This document shows positions 33,882-42,719 of a stretch of 64,000 nt of DNA, piece after piece. The stretch lies in NCBI RefSeq assembly GCF_003013395.1, contig NZ_PXZM01000014.1:62001-126000 (forward strand), written 5' to 3'. Numbering within the stretch: the stretch's first letter is position 1; every line of letters starts with the position of its first letter. The notes beneath the pieces were generated by a model. That model was not told the origin of the DNA. It did not search any database and saw only the letters and a program-made list of their open reading frames with translations. The translations under genes were made by a program, and so were the position numbers. This DNA comes from Brevibacillus fortis (lineage in GTDB: Bacteria > Bacillota > Bacilli > Brevibacillales > Brevibacillaceae).

Positions 33882-35480
33882 ATGGCGACAACCATTTTCA
33901 GGAATGGACGCATTTACACAGGAGATTCCAGGCATTTGTTCGTACAAGCGCTGGTCGTTCGGGATGGAATTGTCCATGACTTAGGCAGTGATGCGGACAT
34001 GCTTCTTCAATACGGAGGCAGTGATGCAACAGTCATTGATCTGCAAGGATGTACCGCTACGCCAGGACTGATTGACAGTCATCTGCACTTGGGGTGGCTC
34101 GGCCTCACCTTTATGCAGCTGGATTTAAGTAAAGCTCGCTCCAAGGACGAGATGCTGTTTCTTTTAAAAGAGAAAGCGCAAGCCACACCTGAACATTCGT
34201 GGATTCAGGGCTACGGCTGGGATGAGAATTTGTTCGCGGATAGTGGCGGCATCCCTACCATCGAAGAGCTTGATCAAGCTGCCACGCATTGCCCGATTCT
34301 TCTGGCACGTATATGTGGACATGCGAATCTGGTCAACAGCAAAGCATTGGAGCTATGTGGCTATCATCGTGACATGGAGGTGCCAGCGGGGGGAGTCATT
34401 GTCCATGATCCTGTGAGCGGAAAGCCAACGGGCATGTTGTTGGAAACAGCCTCCAACCTGATTACGAAGCATATTCCGAGGCCCGACTACGATCAGCTAA
34501 AGCAAAGCCTGCGCAGCTCGATTCACTATGCAATGGCGCATGGATTGACAGGAGCACATACGGAGGATTTGCGTGAATTGGGCGGACTAGCGCAAACGTA
34601 TCGGCTCTATGATGAGCTCATCAATGGCGAAGAGCTTGCGCTGCGCAGCAACCTGCTTGTCTACTATCCGCATATGCATGAGCTGCGGGACTTAAACATG
34701 ACGGCAGGTTACGGCAACGCTCATGTGCAAATTGGTGCGGTGAAAATATTTGCAGACGGAGCATTGGGACGCAGGACGGCTTACCTGTCTGCACCGTACG
34801 CTGATGATCCGAGCACCAGCGGTTATCCCGTGCATGAGCAAGACGAGCTGACAGAGCTGGTTCGACAAGCACGTGGACTCGGGATGCCAATTGCCGTACA
34901 CACCATTGGCGACAAAGCACTGGAAATGGTGCTGGACAGCTTGGATCAGTTCCCGGCAGTCGCCTATCGGGATCGCCTCATACACACACAAATCTTGCGG
35001 CCAGACCTGCTGGAGCGCTTGAAGCATCCTCATCGAATCGCAGATATCCAACCGCGTTTTCTCGCCGGAGACTTCCCGTGGGTGATGGATCGGGTAGGAC
35101 AGGAGCGGATTCAACACTCGTACATCTGGAAAACGATGATGGAATACGGAATCATTTGTGCTGCGGGCTCGGACACACCGGTAGAACCAATCGATCCTCT
35201 GTTGGGAATACACGCAGCGGTCACGCGCAAAGCACCGGGAGAAACACACGATGGATACTTCCCGCAAGAAAAGCTGACGATGGAGGAAGCGATTCATCTC
35301 TTTACGTTGGGCAGTGCACAGGTAACGAACGAGGATCATGTCAAAGGTACGCTGTCTCGCGGAAAATATGCGGATATGACCGTCTATTCCAAAGACCTGT
35401 TTACCATCGATCCAGACGAACTGCTCGCGACAAAGATCATGATGACAGTCATTGGCGGAAAAGTATGCTACACGTCTTGA
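33882..35480 (+). CDS. YtcJ-type amidohydrolase
   Basis: This 532-residue cytosolic metallohydrolase belongs to the amidohydrolase-3 group. H67 and H69 lie in LIDSHLHLG, the metal-binding HxH; a further His lies in the IAVHTIGDKA strand and the catalytic Asp in AAGSDTPVEP near 434. N- and C-terminal strands form the small beta-sandwich typical of the superfamily (IFRNGRIYTGD and YADMTVYSKDLFTIDPDEL). An AAGAGG site precedes the ATG. Relatives hydrolyse amide or formamide bonds in diverse small molecules; the substrate is unknown. Confidence 0.9.
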   Translation: MATTIFRNGRIYTGDSRHLFVQALVVRDGIVHDLGSDADMLLQYGGSDATVIDLQGCTATPGLIDSHLHLGWLGLTFMQLDLSKARSKDEMLFLLKEKAQATPEHSWIQGYGWDENLFADSGGIPTIEELDQAATHCPILLARICGHANLVNSKALELCGYHRDMEVPAGGVIVHDPVSGKPTGMLLETASNLITKHIPRPDYDQLKQSLRSSIHYAMAHGLTGAHTEDLRELGGLAQTYRLYDELINGEELALRSNLLVYYPHMHELRDLNMTAGYGNAHVQIGAVKIFADGALGRRTAYLSAPYADDPSTSGYPVHEQDELTELVRQARGLGMPIAVHTIGDKALEMVLDSLDQFPAVAYRDRLIHTQILRPDLLERLKHPHRIADIQPRFLAGDFPWVMDRVGQERIQHSYIWKTMMEYGIICAAGSDTPVEPIDPLLGIHAAVTRKAPGETHDGYFPQEKLTMEEAIHLFTLGSAQVTNEDHVKGTLSRGKYADMTVYSKDLFTIDPDELLATKIMMTVIGGKVCYTS

Positions 35481-35500
35481 AAACATAATCCGAAAATCAT

Positions 35501-35554
35501 AACAGCGGCTGCCCTGGACAAGAAAAATAAAGTCCTAGACTACCGCTGTTTTAT
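35501..35554. terminator. probable terminator between convergent genes
   Basis: AACAGCGG (35501-35508) pairs with CCGCTGTT (35543-35550), with an inner GGAC/GTCC helix, followed by TTATT. It lies between the convergent amidohydrolase and AHSA1 genes. Confidence 0.65.
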
Positions 35555-35562
35555 TGAACGAT

Positions 35563-36048
35563 TTACTTTTCAGACATACTTGCCAGAAGTTCCTCAAGAC
35601 GGTCCATGGTCTGTTCGGCACCTGGGACGGCATATGTTTTCACCTTATCGAATACAGCGGGAGTTTCTTCAAAAACTGTGCGATAGGTGAGTTTGGTCTT
35701 ACCATCCAGATCTTCAAAGATGGCTGTCGCTAGAAAATGAGGAAACACAGCATGTTTGAAGACGATTCGCTCGAGTTTGACGACCTCGACAATGACGTTG
35801 GTGTTGGGAAAATCAACGCCATCCGGACCGTGCATGATAAACTCCCAAGTACCGCCCGGGTTCATATCAAACTTCTGAAAAGTCGACGTAAAACCTCGAG
35901 GCCCCCACCACTTCGATAGGTTTTCCTCTTTCGTCCAAGCATCAAATAGAAGGTCGCGTGGAGCATCCAATACGCGGGTGATGACAATCTCGCATTCACC
36001 TACTTGCGTTGCGATTTTGTTTGTTGCGTTGTTTTGGTTCATGTTCAT
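35563..36048 (-). CDS. AHSA1/SRPBCC domain protein
   Basis: This 161-residue protein has the START-like fold of the AHSA1 group. The motif VLDAPRDLLFDAWTKEENLSKWWGP near 25-50 is the family signature, followed by the beta strands FDMNPGGTWEFIM and KLTYRTVFEE and a long C-terminal helix (AEQTMDRLEELLASM). The ATG follows GGAGGG. Members bind hydrophobic ligands or act with ArsR-type regulators, but none is encoded next to it. The function is not determinable from the sequence. Confidence 0.87.
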   Translation of the reverse strand: MNMNQNNATNKIATQVGECEIVITRVLDAPRDLLFDAWTKEENLSKWWGPRGFTSTFQKFDMNPGGTWEFIMHGPDGVDFPNTNVIVEVVKLERIVFKHAVFPHFLATAIFEDLDGKTKLTYRTVFEETPAVFDKVKTYAVPGAEQTMDRLEELLASMSEK

Positions 36049-36130
36049 CCCTCCAAATTCATTTTTTCAATCATAGCAAATCAATTATTGATAGATTTCT
36101 TTCAGATTGCTCTCTTGCATAACCGATACA

Positions 36131-36167
36131 AAAAACCCGGCTCAGGATAAGTGAGTCGGGTTTTTTG
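36131..36167 (-). terminator. terminator of the EamA gene
   Basis: AAAAACCCGGCTC pairs with GTGAGTCGGGTTTTT (one bulge) around a short loop. On the minus strand it lies at the very 3' end of the exporter gene, with T residues after the stem. Confidence 0.8.
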
Positions 36168-37038
36168 TCAGCTGCTTTCCACGCAGCAAGCTCTTCACAT
36201 CGATTTCAGCAATCAGCACGCTAATCAAAACGAGACCTGCGCCTATGTACCCGCGAACAGACAGCGTTTCACCTGTGACCAAGAAGGCAAATAGGGCAGC
36301 AAAGACTGGCTCCAAAGAAAAAATAACACCCGTGTGCGTGGCGGTCGTATATTTTTGGGCAACCGTTTGTACGACAAAACCAATTGCGCTGCACAATACG
36401 CTAAGAGCGAGCACGGCGATCCACGCCTCTGTAGTCTGCGGCAATGTGGGAGTCTCCAGCGCAAACGAAAAAATAATGCCCAACAGTGCCGTAAAGCCAA
36501 GCTGGTAAATCCCCAACTGAATCGTATCTGATTGAGTGGCCCAACGGCCTGTTACAGTGATATGTGTAGCATAAAAGAGGGCGCCAGCAATGCACAAAAG
36601 ATCACCTTGGCTGATGCGAAATTCAGCGCTTAGTGTGAGCAGTCCGATGCCGATTATCGCCAATCCAGCTCCGACAAAGACTCTTTTTTCAGGCCGGTTT
36701 CTCAAAAGAATAGATAAGAGCGGAACAAAGATAACGGTCAAACTAACGAGAAAGCCTGCCTGGGAAGCCGTCGTTGATTTCACTCCGTTCGTAATAGTTG
36801 CAAAAACCCCGAAAAGGAGCGAACCGAGTACGAATGCATGGAGCAATGTTTTCCGATTCGTGCCACGCAAGCGTTTATGGAACAAGGCGGCTGCCAGTAC
36901 AAAAGCAATGCCAAAACGGATGCCGATCAGATTGAAAGTCTCCAAATCCTTCAATCCCATTTGCATAAACACATACGAGGTTCCCCAAAACAGGGTGACC
37001 AAAATCATAGCCAAATCGGCTTTCACTTGCGGTTTCAT
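36142..37038 (-). CDS. EamA/DMT family transporter
   Basis: This 298-residue protein has ten membrane helices in two EamA repeats (about 8-135 and 150-285). The first repeat starts with ADLAMILVTLFWGTSYVFMQ and the second ends with LVTGETLSVRGYIGAGLVLISVLIAE, both typical. The start is the ATG at 37038, after AAGGAGG; the frame extends 68 codons upstream without a plausible signal. Members export amino acids and other metabolites. The divergent LysR gene 145 bp away is its likely regulator. Confidence 0.87.
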   Translation of the reverse strand: MKPQVKADLAMILVTLFWGTSYVFMQMGLKDLETFNLIGIRFGIAFVLAAALFHKRLRGTNRKTLLHAFVLGSLLFGVFATITNGVKSTTASQAGFLVSLTVIFVPLLSILLRNRPEKRVFVGAGLAIIGIGLLTLSAEFRISQGDLLCIAGALFYATHITVTGRWATQSDTIQLGIYQLGFTALLGIIFSFALETPTLPQTTEAWIAVLALSVLCSAIGFVVQTVAQKYTTATHTGVIFSLEPVFAALFAFLVTGETLSVRGYIGAGLVLISVLIAEIDVKSLLRGKQLTKNPTHLS

Positions 37039-37183
37039 GATGGGATGAGCCTCCTTGCCCGGGAAAAAGCGGGTCCTAATCAATGTTGCGCCATAAACAG
37101 TATACGAGTATCGTTTAAATAAGAAAAATGAATGTTTGTGATGTTTTTCATGAATCGGATTCATGCAAAGGAGACGAGAAAAG

Positions 37184-38062
37184 GTGAGTTTGAACAAGTT
37201 TGAGGTCTTTATCACCGTTATTGAGTCGGGGAGCTTAACCAAAGCTGGAGAAATACTCGGTCTGACACAATCAGCGATTAGTCATGCGATTGCGAGTCTG
37301 GAGCGGGAATATGGGTTTTCACTTTTGACCAGAGGACGATCGGGTATTAGCCTCACGAGTAATGGGGAGCGACTGCTACCGTACATGCGTGAGACCTTGC
37401 GCTGTCATGAGCGGATGAAACAAGAGGTGTTTGCTATCAACGGGTTGGAGGTCGGGACAGTGAGAATAGGAACGTTCACGAGTGTCTCCACGCAATGGCT
37501 TCCCGGAATCCTCAAACGGTTTCAAGATCAGTATCCGGCAATCGAGATTAAACTGATGGAAGGGTATTACGATGGAATTGAGAGCTGGATTCAAACCGGA
37601 GAGATTGATTTCGGCTTTGTCTCCTTACCGACAACGGAGGATTTGGAATGTATGCCATTAAAAAAGGATCAAATGTATCTGCTGGTGACAGAGGAACACC
37701 CGCTCTATGGAGAGGAGCGGGTGCATGTGAGTCGATTGGCCGAAGAGACATTTATTATGCCGAAGACGGGCTGTGACAATGATATACAGCGCTTGCTAGC
37801 CCAGTATCAGATCGTGCCGCGAATCAAATATGAAGTGGGAGATGATCACGCGATTATTGCTATGGTGCAAAATGGGCTCGGGATCAGCATTCTCCCGGAA
37901 ATGATTTTGTTCCGCTTGCCTGCAAATATTCGGATGATCCCGCTTGAAGGGGAGCATTACCGGTCGCTGGGGGTGGCAGCAACCTCTTTTGCTAAGCAGT
38001 CACCGGCTGCCAAACGTTTTTTGCAGTTTGTAACGGAATGGGTAAATGAGCAGCAGACGTGA
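37184..38062 (+). CDS. LysR-family transcriptional regulator
   Basis: This 292-residue regulator starts at a GTG at 37184, 10 nt after AAAGGAG (a TTG two codons later is also possible). Residues 2-60 form the winged helix (FEVFITVIESGSLTKAGEIL, LTQSAISHAIASLEREYG), followed by the two-lobed effector domain (VRIGTFTSVSTQWLPGILKRF onward). The 145-bp space shared with the divergent EamA gene is the expected place for its operator. LysR proteins usually control the divergent neighbour in response to its substrate. Confidence 0.9.
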   Translation: MSLNKFEVFITVIESGSLTKAGEILGLTQSAISHAIASLEREYGFSLLTRGRSGISLTSNGERLLPYMRETLRCHERMKQEVFAINGLEVGTVRIGTFTSVSTQWLPGILKRFQDQYPAIEIKLMEGYYDGIESWIQTGEIDFGFVSLPTTEDLECMPLKKDQMYLLVTEEHPLYGEERVHVSRLAEETFIMPKTGCDNDIQRLLAQYQIVPRIKYEVGDDHAIIAMVQNGLGISILPEMILFRLPANIRMIPLEGEHYRSLGVAATSFAKQSPAAKRFLQFVTEWVNEQQT

Positions 38063-38063
38063 T

Positions 38064-38810
38064 TCAGACAGACAAATCGCCCCTGGCTTCCTGCGGCTGT
38101 GGCTGTTTTCGGACAAAGGGCAGGTATAACAAGAAAAACAACGCGAGCGCTACTCCTTCCAACGAAACGATATACCACGGATATGGGCCCAAAAAGTCAA
38201 TCAGACTGGGATTGTCCGGTTTGCGCGAGACAAATAAGTAATTTCCTCCCGTCCATTGGTTTACGAAAAGGGCGACGAGCAGGAGTAGGTTTAAAAAGCC
38301 CATCGTTTTCCAAATCGAACGGACAGTCGGACGGCAGCCTTCTACCCACGTCATGTACAGGCAAGCAAGGACGATTCCTGCGTGGGCTACAAAAAAATGC
38401 ACAAAGCGAAAATGCGGAAATGGATAAAACAACTCGGGTGTAAGCAATGCCTGCATGGCGCCACCAATCCCGGCAAAAAACGTAATCTCATATAGCCCGT
38501 AGCTTCTCGTCATCAGCATCATGGCAGAAAGAAGGAGCGTTACGCTACACAGCTGCAAGGGCAAAGTGTAAGCAGCGGTCCAGCTCTCGGTATAAACATG
38601 CCATAGCTGATAACAGACCTCTGACAAAAGTAAGACACCCGCGAGTACGTAACGTGTGGCGAGCCGATTTGCCGGGGCTTGGAGCTTTTTCCGAAAGAAA
38701 TAGGTGAGCACGACCAGACAGAGCACAATGATTAAGGTGATCAGGTGGGAAAAGGAAAACAGCCGAAACGGCTCCCCTGCTAGGGCAAGTGAAAAATAGG
38801 GTGAGGTCAT
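38064..38810 (-). CDS. YwaF-type (TIGR02206) integral membrane protein
   Basis: This 248-residue protein has about seven membrane helices and conserved polar pairs inside them: HLITLIIVLCLV at the start, ELFYPFPHFRFVHFFVAHAG in the centre and TGGNYLFVSRKPDNPSLID before the last helix. That His-rich central block is the mark of the YwaF/TIGR02206 family, for which no biochemical role is established. It is convergent with the LysR gene, stop codons nearly touching, with no terminator between. Confidence 0.82.
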   Translation of the reverse strand: MTSPYFSLALAGEPFRLFSFSHLITLIIVLCLVVLTYFFRKKLQAPANRLATRYVLAGVLLLSEVCYQLWHVYTESWTAAYTLPLQLCSVTLLLSAMMLMTRSYGLYEITFFAGIGGAMQALLTPELFYPFPHFRFVHFFVAHAGIVLACLYMTWVEGCRPTVRSIWKTMGFLNLLLLVALFVNQWTGGNYLFVSRKPDNPSLIDFLGPYPWYIVSLEGVALALFFLLYLPFVRKQPQPQEARGDLSV

Positions 38811-38944
38811 GATGGTCTCCTCTTTGTTTATTATTTTTTATATTTGAAAATTCACGAAATTTTAACAGATGGTTATTTGTCTGATATAAATCTTTGGTTA
38901 TAATATAAATAGACTACGTTACATCATTGAGAGGAGATATAGTC

Positions 38945-39064
38945 TTGAACTTAGTGCTCACGGAAAAACAATGCAAGTCTTGCCAGGTTCGCTTGACCGA
39001 GTATGAAATCGAGAACAATGGTGCACTTTGCATGGAATGCTTCAAGGAAGAACAAGGCGAGTAA
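38945..39064 (+). CDS. 39-residue zinc-ribbon protein
   Basis: This was read directly from the sequence. A TTG at 38945, after GAGAGGAG, opens a 39-codon frame with two CxxC knuckles (CKSC at 10-13 and CMEC at 29-32, 15 residues apart), a small treble-clef or zinc-ribbon layout, ending in an acidic tail. A TATAAT at 38899-38904 with TTGTCT 16 bp before it is a plausible promoter, and a strong terminator follows. I do not recognise a name, but the expression signals make the gene credible. Confidence 0.65.
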   Translation: MNLVLTEKQCKSCQVRLTEYEIENNGALCMECFKEEQGE

Positions 39065-39124
39065 AAGTCACAGCAAAGCATACGGCAACTGACTGTCTAC
39101 TGCTATCTAATAATAGACCCTTTC

Positions 39125-39164
39125 AATCAGACCCTCTCTTTTAATAGAGAGGGTCTGATTTTTT
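39125..39164. terminator. strong bidirectional terminator
   Basis: A 15-bp perfect stem (39125-39139 with 39146-39160, loop TTTAAT) is followed by TTTT. It lies between the zinc-ribbon gene and the opposing lipoprotein gene. Confidence 0.92.
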
Positions 39165-39172
39165 AGCAAACG

Positions 39173-39682
39173 TTATTCAGGGAGCGGAATGATGAGTTCC
39201 ATTCTTCGGCTGCCGTCTTTCATGCTTGTTTCAAACAAGATCAGTGTCAGTGTGCTGTTCGGCTCCGCTTTTTTCACTTTCAGTGTATGGGTAAAATCTC
39301 CCCAATCAGGAGCAGCTGTCGTAGCCTGAACGAATCCTTGCGCCAGCTCGTTATGTCCATCTTCTACGACATAATTGAGTACAGCTTCGAACACGCGCGC
39401 CTGTCCTTTGATTTCAAACGTGTCCTGGGCGGTTTTCTTCACAGTGACATTGCGGAAAATGTCATTGGCATAGACAGTCTCTTGTTGTTCAGGTTGTTCC
39501 GTTGTTGGCTTTTCAGCCGTTGTAGGTGGTTGCGTGGTTACGGGTGGCTCAGAAGCAGGTGTCTCGGGCTCGGTTGCAACGGGTGGCTTCTGTTGTTCTG
39601 TTGAAGTAGAAGGGCTATCTGTGCCACTCGTGCATCCTTGTAGCAAGCCGATCGTCAACAACAGCAAAAGCATTCTTTTCAT
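39173..39682 (-). CDS. lipoprotein with Gmad2 immunoglobulin-like domain
   Basis: This 169-residue protein starts at ATG 39682 (MKRMLLLLLTIGLLQGC) after GAGGG; the frame is open upstream but without a site. The lipobox LLQGC gives lipidated Cys17. A Pro/Thr/Glu-rich linker (about 18-72) leads to a beta-sandwich domain (about 75-168) with IFRNVTVKK, FEIKGQARVFEA and DFTHTLKVKK. This is the Gmad2 domain found with GerM-type spore germination proteins. Here it stands alone, without a GerM domain. A surface role in spores or cells is inferred. Confidence 0.8.
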   Translation of the reverse strand: MKRMLLLLLTIGLLQGCTSGTDSPSTSTEQQKPPVATEPETPASEPPVTTQPPTTAEKPTTEQPEQQETVYANDIFRNVTVKKTAQDTFEIKGQARVFEAVLNYVVEDGHNELAQGFVQATTAAPDWGDFTHTLKVKKAEPNSTLTLILFETSMKDGSRRMELIIPLPE

Positions 39683-39841
39683 GATATCCCTCGATTCTGT
39701 CTGGTATGAAATGGTACCTACAAATAGTAAGACGTAAAAACAAATGAGAGTGTTACAGGTGGATAGGTCTTCCTGCGTCAAACTGTGGTAGAATGGAGAG
39801 GAAGTAGCAACCACTATTCCTAGAAGGCTGGTCTGATAAGA

Positions 39842-41266
39842 ATGGAACAACAGACGTTTCGAGTGGAAAAAGACTTTCTCGGCGAGAAGCAAATTCCAGT
39901 AGATGCCTATTATGGCGTGCAAACGATGCGAGCAACGGAAAACTTCCCAATCACTGGGTATCGTCTTCATTTTTCCCTCATCAATGCAATGGCAATGGTA
40001 AAAAAAGCAGCTGCGATGGCAAATATGGAAGTTTCCAGATTGAATCCGCGGTTAGGAAATGCGATTGTCGCTGCAGCGGAAGAAATCATGCAAGGAAAAT
40101 GGCATGATCAGTTTATCGTCGATCCGATCCAGGGCGGAGCAGGTACCTCGATCAATATGAATGCCAACGAAGTGATCGCTAACCGCGGTCTTGAGATGCT
40201 TGGTGAGAAAAAAGGGGATTATTTCCATTTAAGCCCAAATACACATGTCAACATGTCTCAGTCTACAAACGATGCTTTCCCGACAGCGATTCATATTGCA
40301 ACACTCACCCTGTTGGAAAAGCTGCTCGTGACGATGGATACAATGCATGACGCATTTGGCCAAAAAGCAAAAGAATTCGATGATGTCATTAAAATGGGCA
40401 GAACGCATTTGCAGGATGCGGTTCCGATTCGCTTGGGCCAAGAATTCGAAGCATACCGTCGGGTGCTTGAGCGCGACATCAAGCGTATCAAGCAATCTCG
40501 TCAACATTTGTACGAAGTCAATATGGGAGCGACTGCGGTAGGAACAGGTTTGAATGCGGATCCTCGTTATATTACTACTGTAGTCAAGCACCTTGCCGAT
40601 ATCACAGAATTCCCGCTGACAGGTGCGGAGCATCTCGTGGATGCTACACAAAACACAGATGCGTACACAGAAGTATCAGCAGCACTGAAAGTTTGCATGA
40701 TGAATATGTCTAAAATCGCTAATGACTTGCGTTTGATGGCATCAGGACCTCGAGCTGGACTGGGAGAAATCTCCTTGCCAGCACGTCAGCCAGGCTCCTC
40801 GATCATGCCAGGAAAAGTCAATCCTGTCATGGCAGAGCTCATCAACCAGGTAGCGTTTCAAGTCATCGGAAATGACCATACGATTTGTTTGGCATCCGAG
40901 GCAGGTCAGCTAGAGCTGAACGTCATGGAGCCTGTGCTTGTCTTCAATTTGCTGCAATCGATCAGCATCATGGACAATGCATTCGCTGTCTTTACGCGCC
41001 ACTGCTTGGAAGGAATCGAAGCAAACCGCGAGCGCATGAAAGAATACGTGGAAAAGAGCGTAGGCGTCATCACTGCGGTGAATCCTCATCTCGGGTATGA
41101 GACTGCTGCACGCATTGCCCGCGAAGCCATTTTGACTGGCAAGTCTGTACGTGAGCTGTGCTTGCAACACAATGTACTGACAGAAGAAGAATTGGATTTG
41201 ATTCTCGATCCATTTGAAATGACTCATCCAGGTATTGCTGGAGCATCCTTGCTGGATCGCGACTAA
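39842..41266 (+). CDS. aspA: aspartate ammonia-lyase (aspartase)
   Basis: This 474-residue enzyme converts L-aspartate to fumarate and ammonia. Family signatures are VDAYYGVQTMRATENFPITG, the TxxS active-site loop region GGAGTSINMNANEV, and the mobile loop GSSIMPGKVNP with the catalytic Ser. N-terminal wording (FRVEKDFLGEKQIPVDAYYG) favours aspartase over class II fumarase. The ribosome binding site is weak (AAGGCTGG some distance upstream), but the N-terminus aligns with the family. No asparaginase gene is adjacent, unlike B. subtilis ansAB. A terminator follows. Confidence 0.92.
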   Translation: MEQQTFRVEKDFLGEKQIPVDAYYGVQTMRATENFPITGYRLHFSLINAMAMVKKAAAMANMEVSRLNPRLGNAIVAAAEEIMQGKWHDQFIVDPIQGGAGTSINMNANEVIANRGLEMLGEKKGDYFHLSPNTHVNMSQSTNDAFPTAIHIATLTLLEKLLVTMDTMHDAFGQKAKEFDDVIKMGRTHLQDAVPIRLGQEFEAYRRVLERDIKRIKQSRQHLYEVNMGATAVGTGLNADPRYITTVVKHLADITEFPLTGAEHLVDATQNTDAYTEVSAALKVCMMNMSKIANDLRLMASGPRAGLGEISLPARQPGSSIMPGKVNPVMAELINQVAFQVIGNDHTICLASEAGQLELNVMEPVLVFNLLQSISIMDNAFAVFTRHCLEGIEANRERMKEYVEKSVGVITAVNPHLGYETAARIAREAILTGKSVRELCLQHNVLTEEELDLILDPFEMTHPGIAGASLLDRD

Positions 41267-41273
41267 ACCAAAA

Positions 41274-41315
41274 AGCTCCCGCGCTTTGCACATGCGAAGC
41301 AGCGGGAGTTTTTGC
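41274..41315 (+). terminator. terminator of aspA
   Basis: CTCCCGC pairs with GCGGGAG, with an inner GCTT/AAGC helix, followed by a T run. The opposite A tract may also serve the convergent pdaA gene. Confidence 0.88.
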
Positions 41316-41336
41316 TTGGAAAAGGAAGGGCTTGCA

Positions 41337-42122
41337 CTACTTTTTCGGAAGCTGATCCAAGCTCTTGAATTCATATCCTTGCTTGCGCGCTTCATCGATC
41401 ATCATCCCGAGAGCCTCTGCATTGTCTTTGGAGACAGAATGGAGCAGAATAACAGCGCCGGGATGCAATTGGGCCATCACGCTATCATAGGCATATTTTG
41501 CCCCACGTTGGACTTTGGTATCCCAATCCTTATAGGCAACTGACCAAAAGACATTGGTATAGCCCAATTCTTTCGTGACAGCAAGTGTGCGATCGCTGAA
41601 AATTCCTCTAGGAGGTCGCAAATAACGCATGTTCGCTTGTCCGGTCACTTGCTGGACAGCATCACTTACTTTCGTCAATTCGTCTTTGATTTTCTGATTC
41701 GGTACGGTCGTCATATCGGGATGGCTCCAGGAATGATTGCCGATCAGATGCCCCTCTTGTGCCATTCGCTTTAACAACTCAGGCTGTTCCTTCACAAAGT
41801 GCCCTGTCACAAAGAAAATGGCAGGGACTTTTTTGGCGAGAAGTGTATCTAAAATCTTTGGCGTAAAGCCATTTTCATAACCATTATCAAACGTCAAATA
41901 AAGCTCTTTTTTCGTAGTATCCCCTAAAAAAACGGCACCGTGTCGATCTACAATGCCTTTAAAGCCTTCCTCGTTGATAGAGGGTAATTGCCCATTCTTG
42001 CTCTTTTTAAATCCAAAATGGTACGGGTGGTCTGGTGAGGCCATAATCGAGTCAACTGGTAAGGCACTTGTCAGCAACAAACTAATCGCGATCAACAAGC
42101 TTTTGAAAAATCGTCTATTCAA
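41337..42122 (-). CDS. pdaA: PdaA-like polysaccharide (muramic acid) deacetylase
   Basis: This 261-residue secreted NodB-family enzyme removes the acetyl group from N-acetylmuramic acid, a step towards the muramic delta-lactam of spore cortex. A signal peptide covers 1-28. The first motif is TFDNGYENG (D79), the PdaA variant with Asn where other deacetylases have a second Asp. The zinc pair H130 and H134 lie in GNHSWSHPD, and RPPRG and LHS motifs complete the site. The start is a TTG at 42122 behind GGGAGAG. Mother-cell expression during sporulation is expected from the family. Confidence 0.88.
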   Translation of the reverse strand: MNRRFFKSLLIAISLLLTSALPVDSIMASPDHPYHFGFKKSKNGQLPSINEEGFKGIVDRHGAVFLGDTTKKELYLTFDNGYENGFTPKILDTLLAKKVPAIFFVTGHFVKEQPELLKRMAQEGHLIGNHSWSHPDMTTVPNQKIKDELTKVSDAVQQVTGQANMRYLRPPRGIFSDRTLAVTKELGYTNVFWSVAYKDWDTKVQRGAKYAYDSVMAQLHPGAVILLHSVSKDNAEALGMMIDEARKQGYEFKSLDQLPKK

Positions 42123-42388
42123 TAACGAGCTCTCCCTTCTGTAGCGAAGTCATGATGTATGCGAGGCGATTCCATCAAAAGTTTGTCCAGTCTACTTCCA
42201 AATATGTAAACGTACATCTGCAACCGCGCAAGTAAAGCAGTATTCCAAGTTGTGTAAAAATCTTCCCTGAGTGAGGAGACAACTGTCCATACATGAAAAA
42301 GAAACGCGACATATAGTATCAAAGTCGACAGAAAACTGTTGGCAAATGTCTACCAAGTAATCAACTTTAGCCAGGAGGTGTAGTTAAC

Positions 42389-42619
42389 ATGGAAGAATGG
42401 TTGGAGCAATTACGTGATGCTATCGGTGAAGGTGCAGAAGAATTGGAAGTAAAAATCGAATACGAAGATGGTACCACGAAAAAATTGTACTTCGGCAGTA
42501 ATCAAGAAGATGATGAAGATGAAGATGAAGAATCCGATGATGAAGAATCCGATGACGAAGACGAAGACGAAGAATCTGATGACGAAGATGAAGACGAAGA
42601 CGAAGATGACGACGACTAA
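42389..42619 (+). CDS. small protein with extreme Asp/Glu tail
   Basis: This 76-residue protein starts at an ATG behind CAGGAGGTG. Residues 1-38 look like a small folded unit (MEEWLEQLRDAIGEGAEEL, KIEYEDGTTKKLYFG). Residues 40-76 consist almost only of Asp, Glu and Ser, built from repeated EESDDE-type units; the DNA there is a GA-rich imperfect repeat (42508-42618). Such tails mimic DNA or bind basic proteins or metal ions. It lies 100 bp before the SNF2 ATPase, separated by a terminator. I do not recognise a family name. Confidence 0.82.
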   Translation: MEEWLEQLRDAIGEGAEELEVKIEYEDGTTKKLYFGSNQEDDEDEDEESDDEESDDEDEDEESDDEDEDEDEDDDD

Positions 42620-42634
42620 TCGTTTGTATTTGTT

Positions 42635-42667
42635 GAAAAAAGATACGCGTACATGCGTATCTTTTTT
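42635..42667 (+). terminator. terminator after the acidic-protein gene
   Basis: AAAAAAGATACG (42635-42646) pairs with CGTATCTTTTTT (42655-42666) around a short loop. Confidence 0.88.
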
Positions 42668-42719
42668 CTGTTGCATTCTGTAATATTAAACATATTTCAT
42701 AATGAGGATGGAACAGAAA

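Noticed and set aside
34692-35486. 264-codon minus-strand frame
   Set aside because: It is antisense to the amidohydrolase gene; no start signal and no family.
42410-42676. hydrophobic minus-strand frame over the acidic repeats
   Set aside because: The Phe/Val/Ile repeats are simply the complement of GA-rich Asp/Glu codons.
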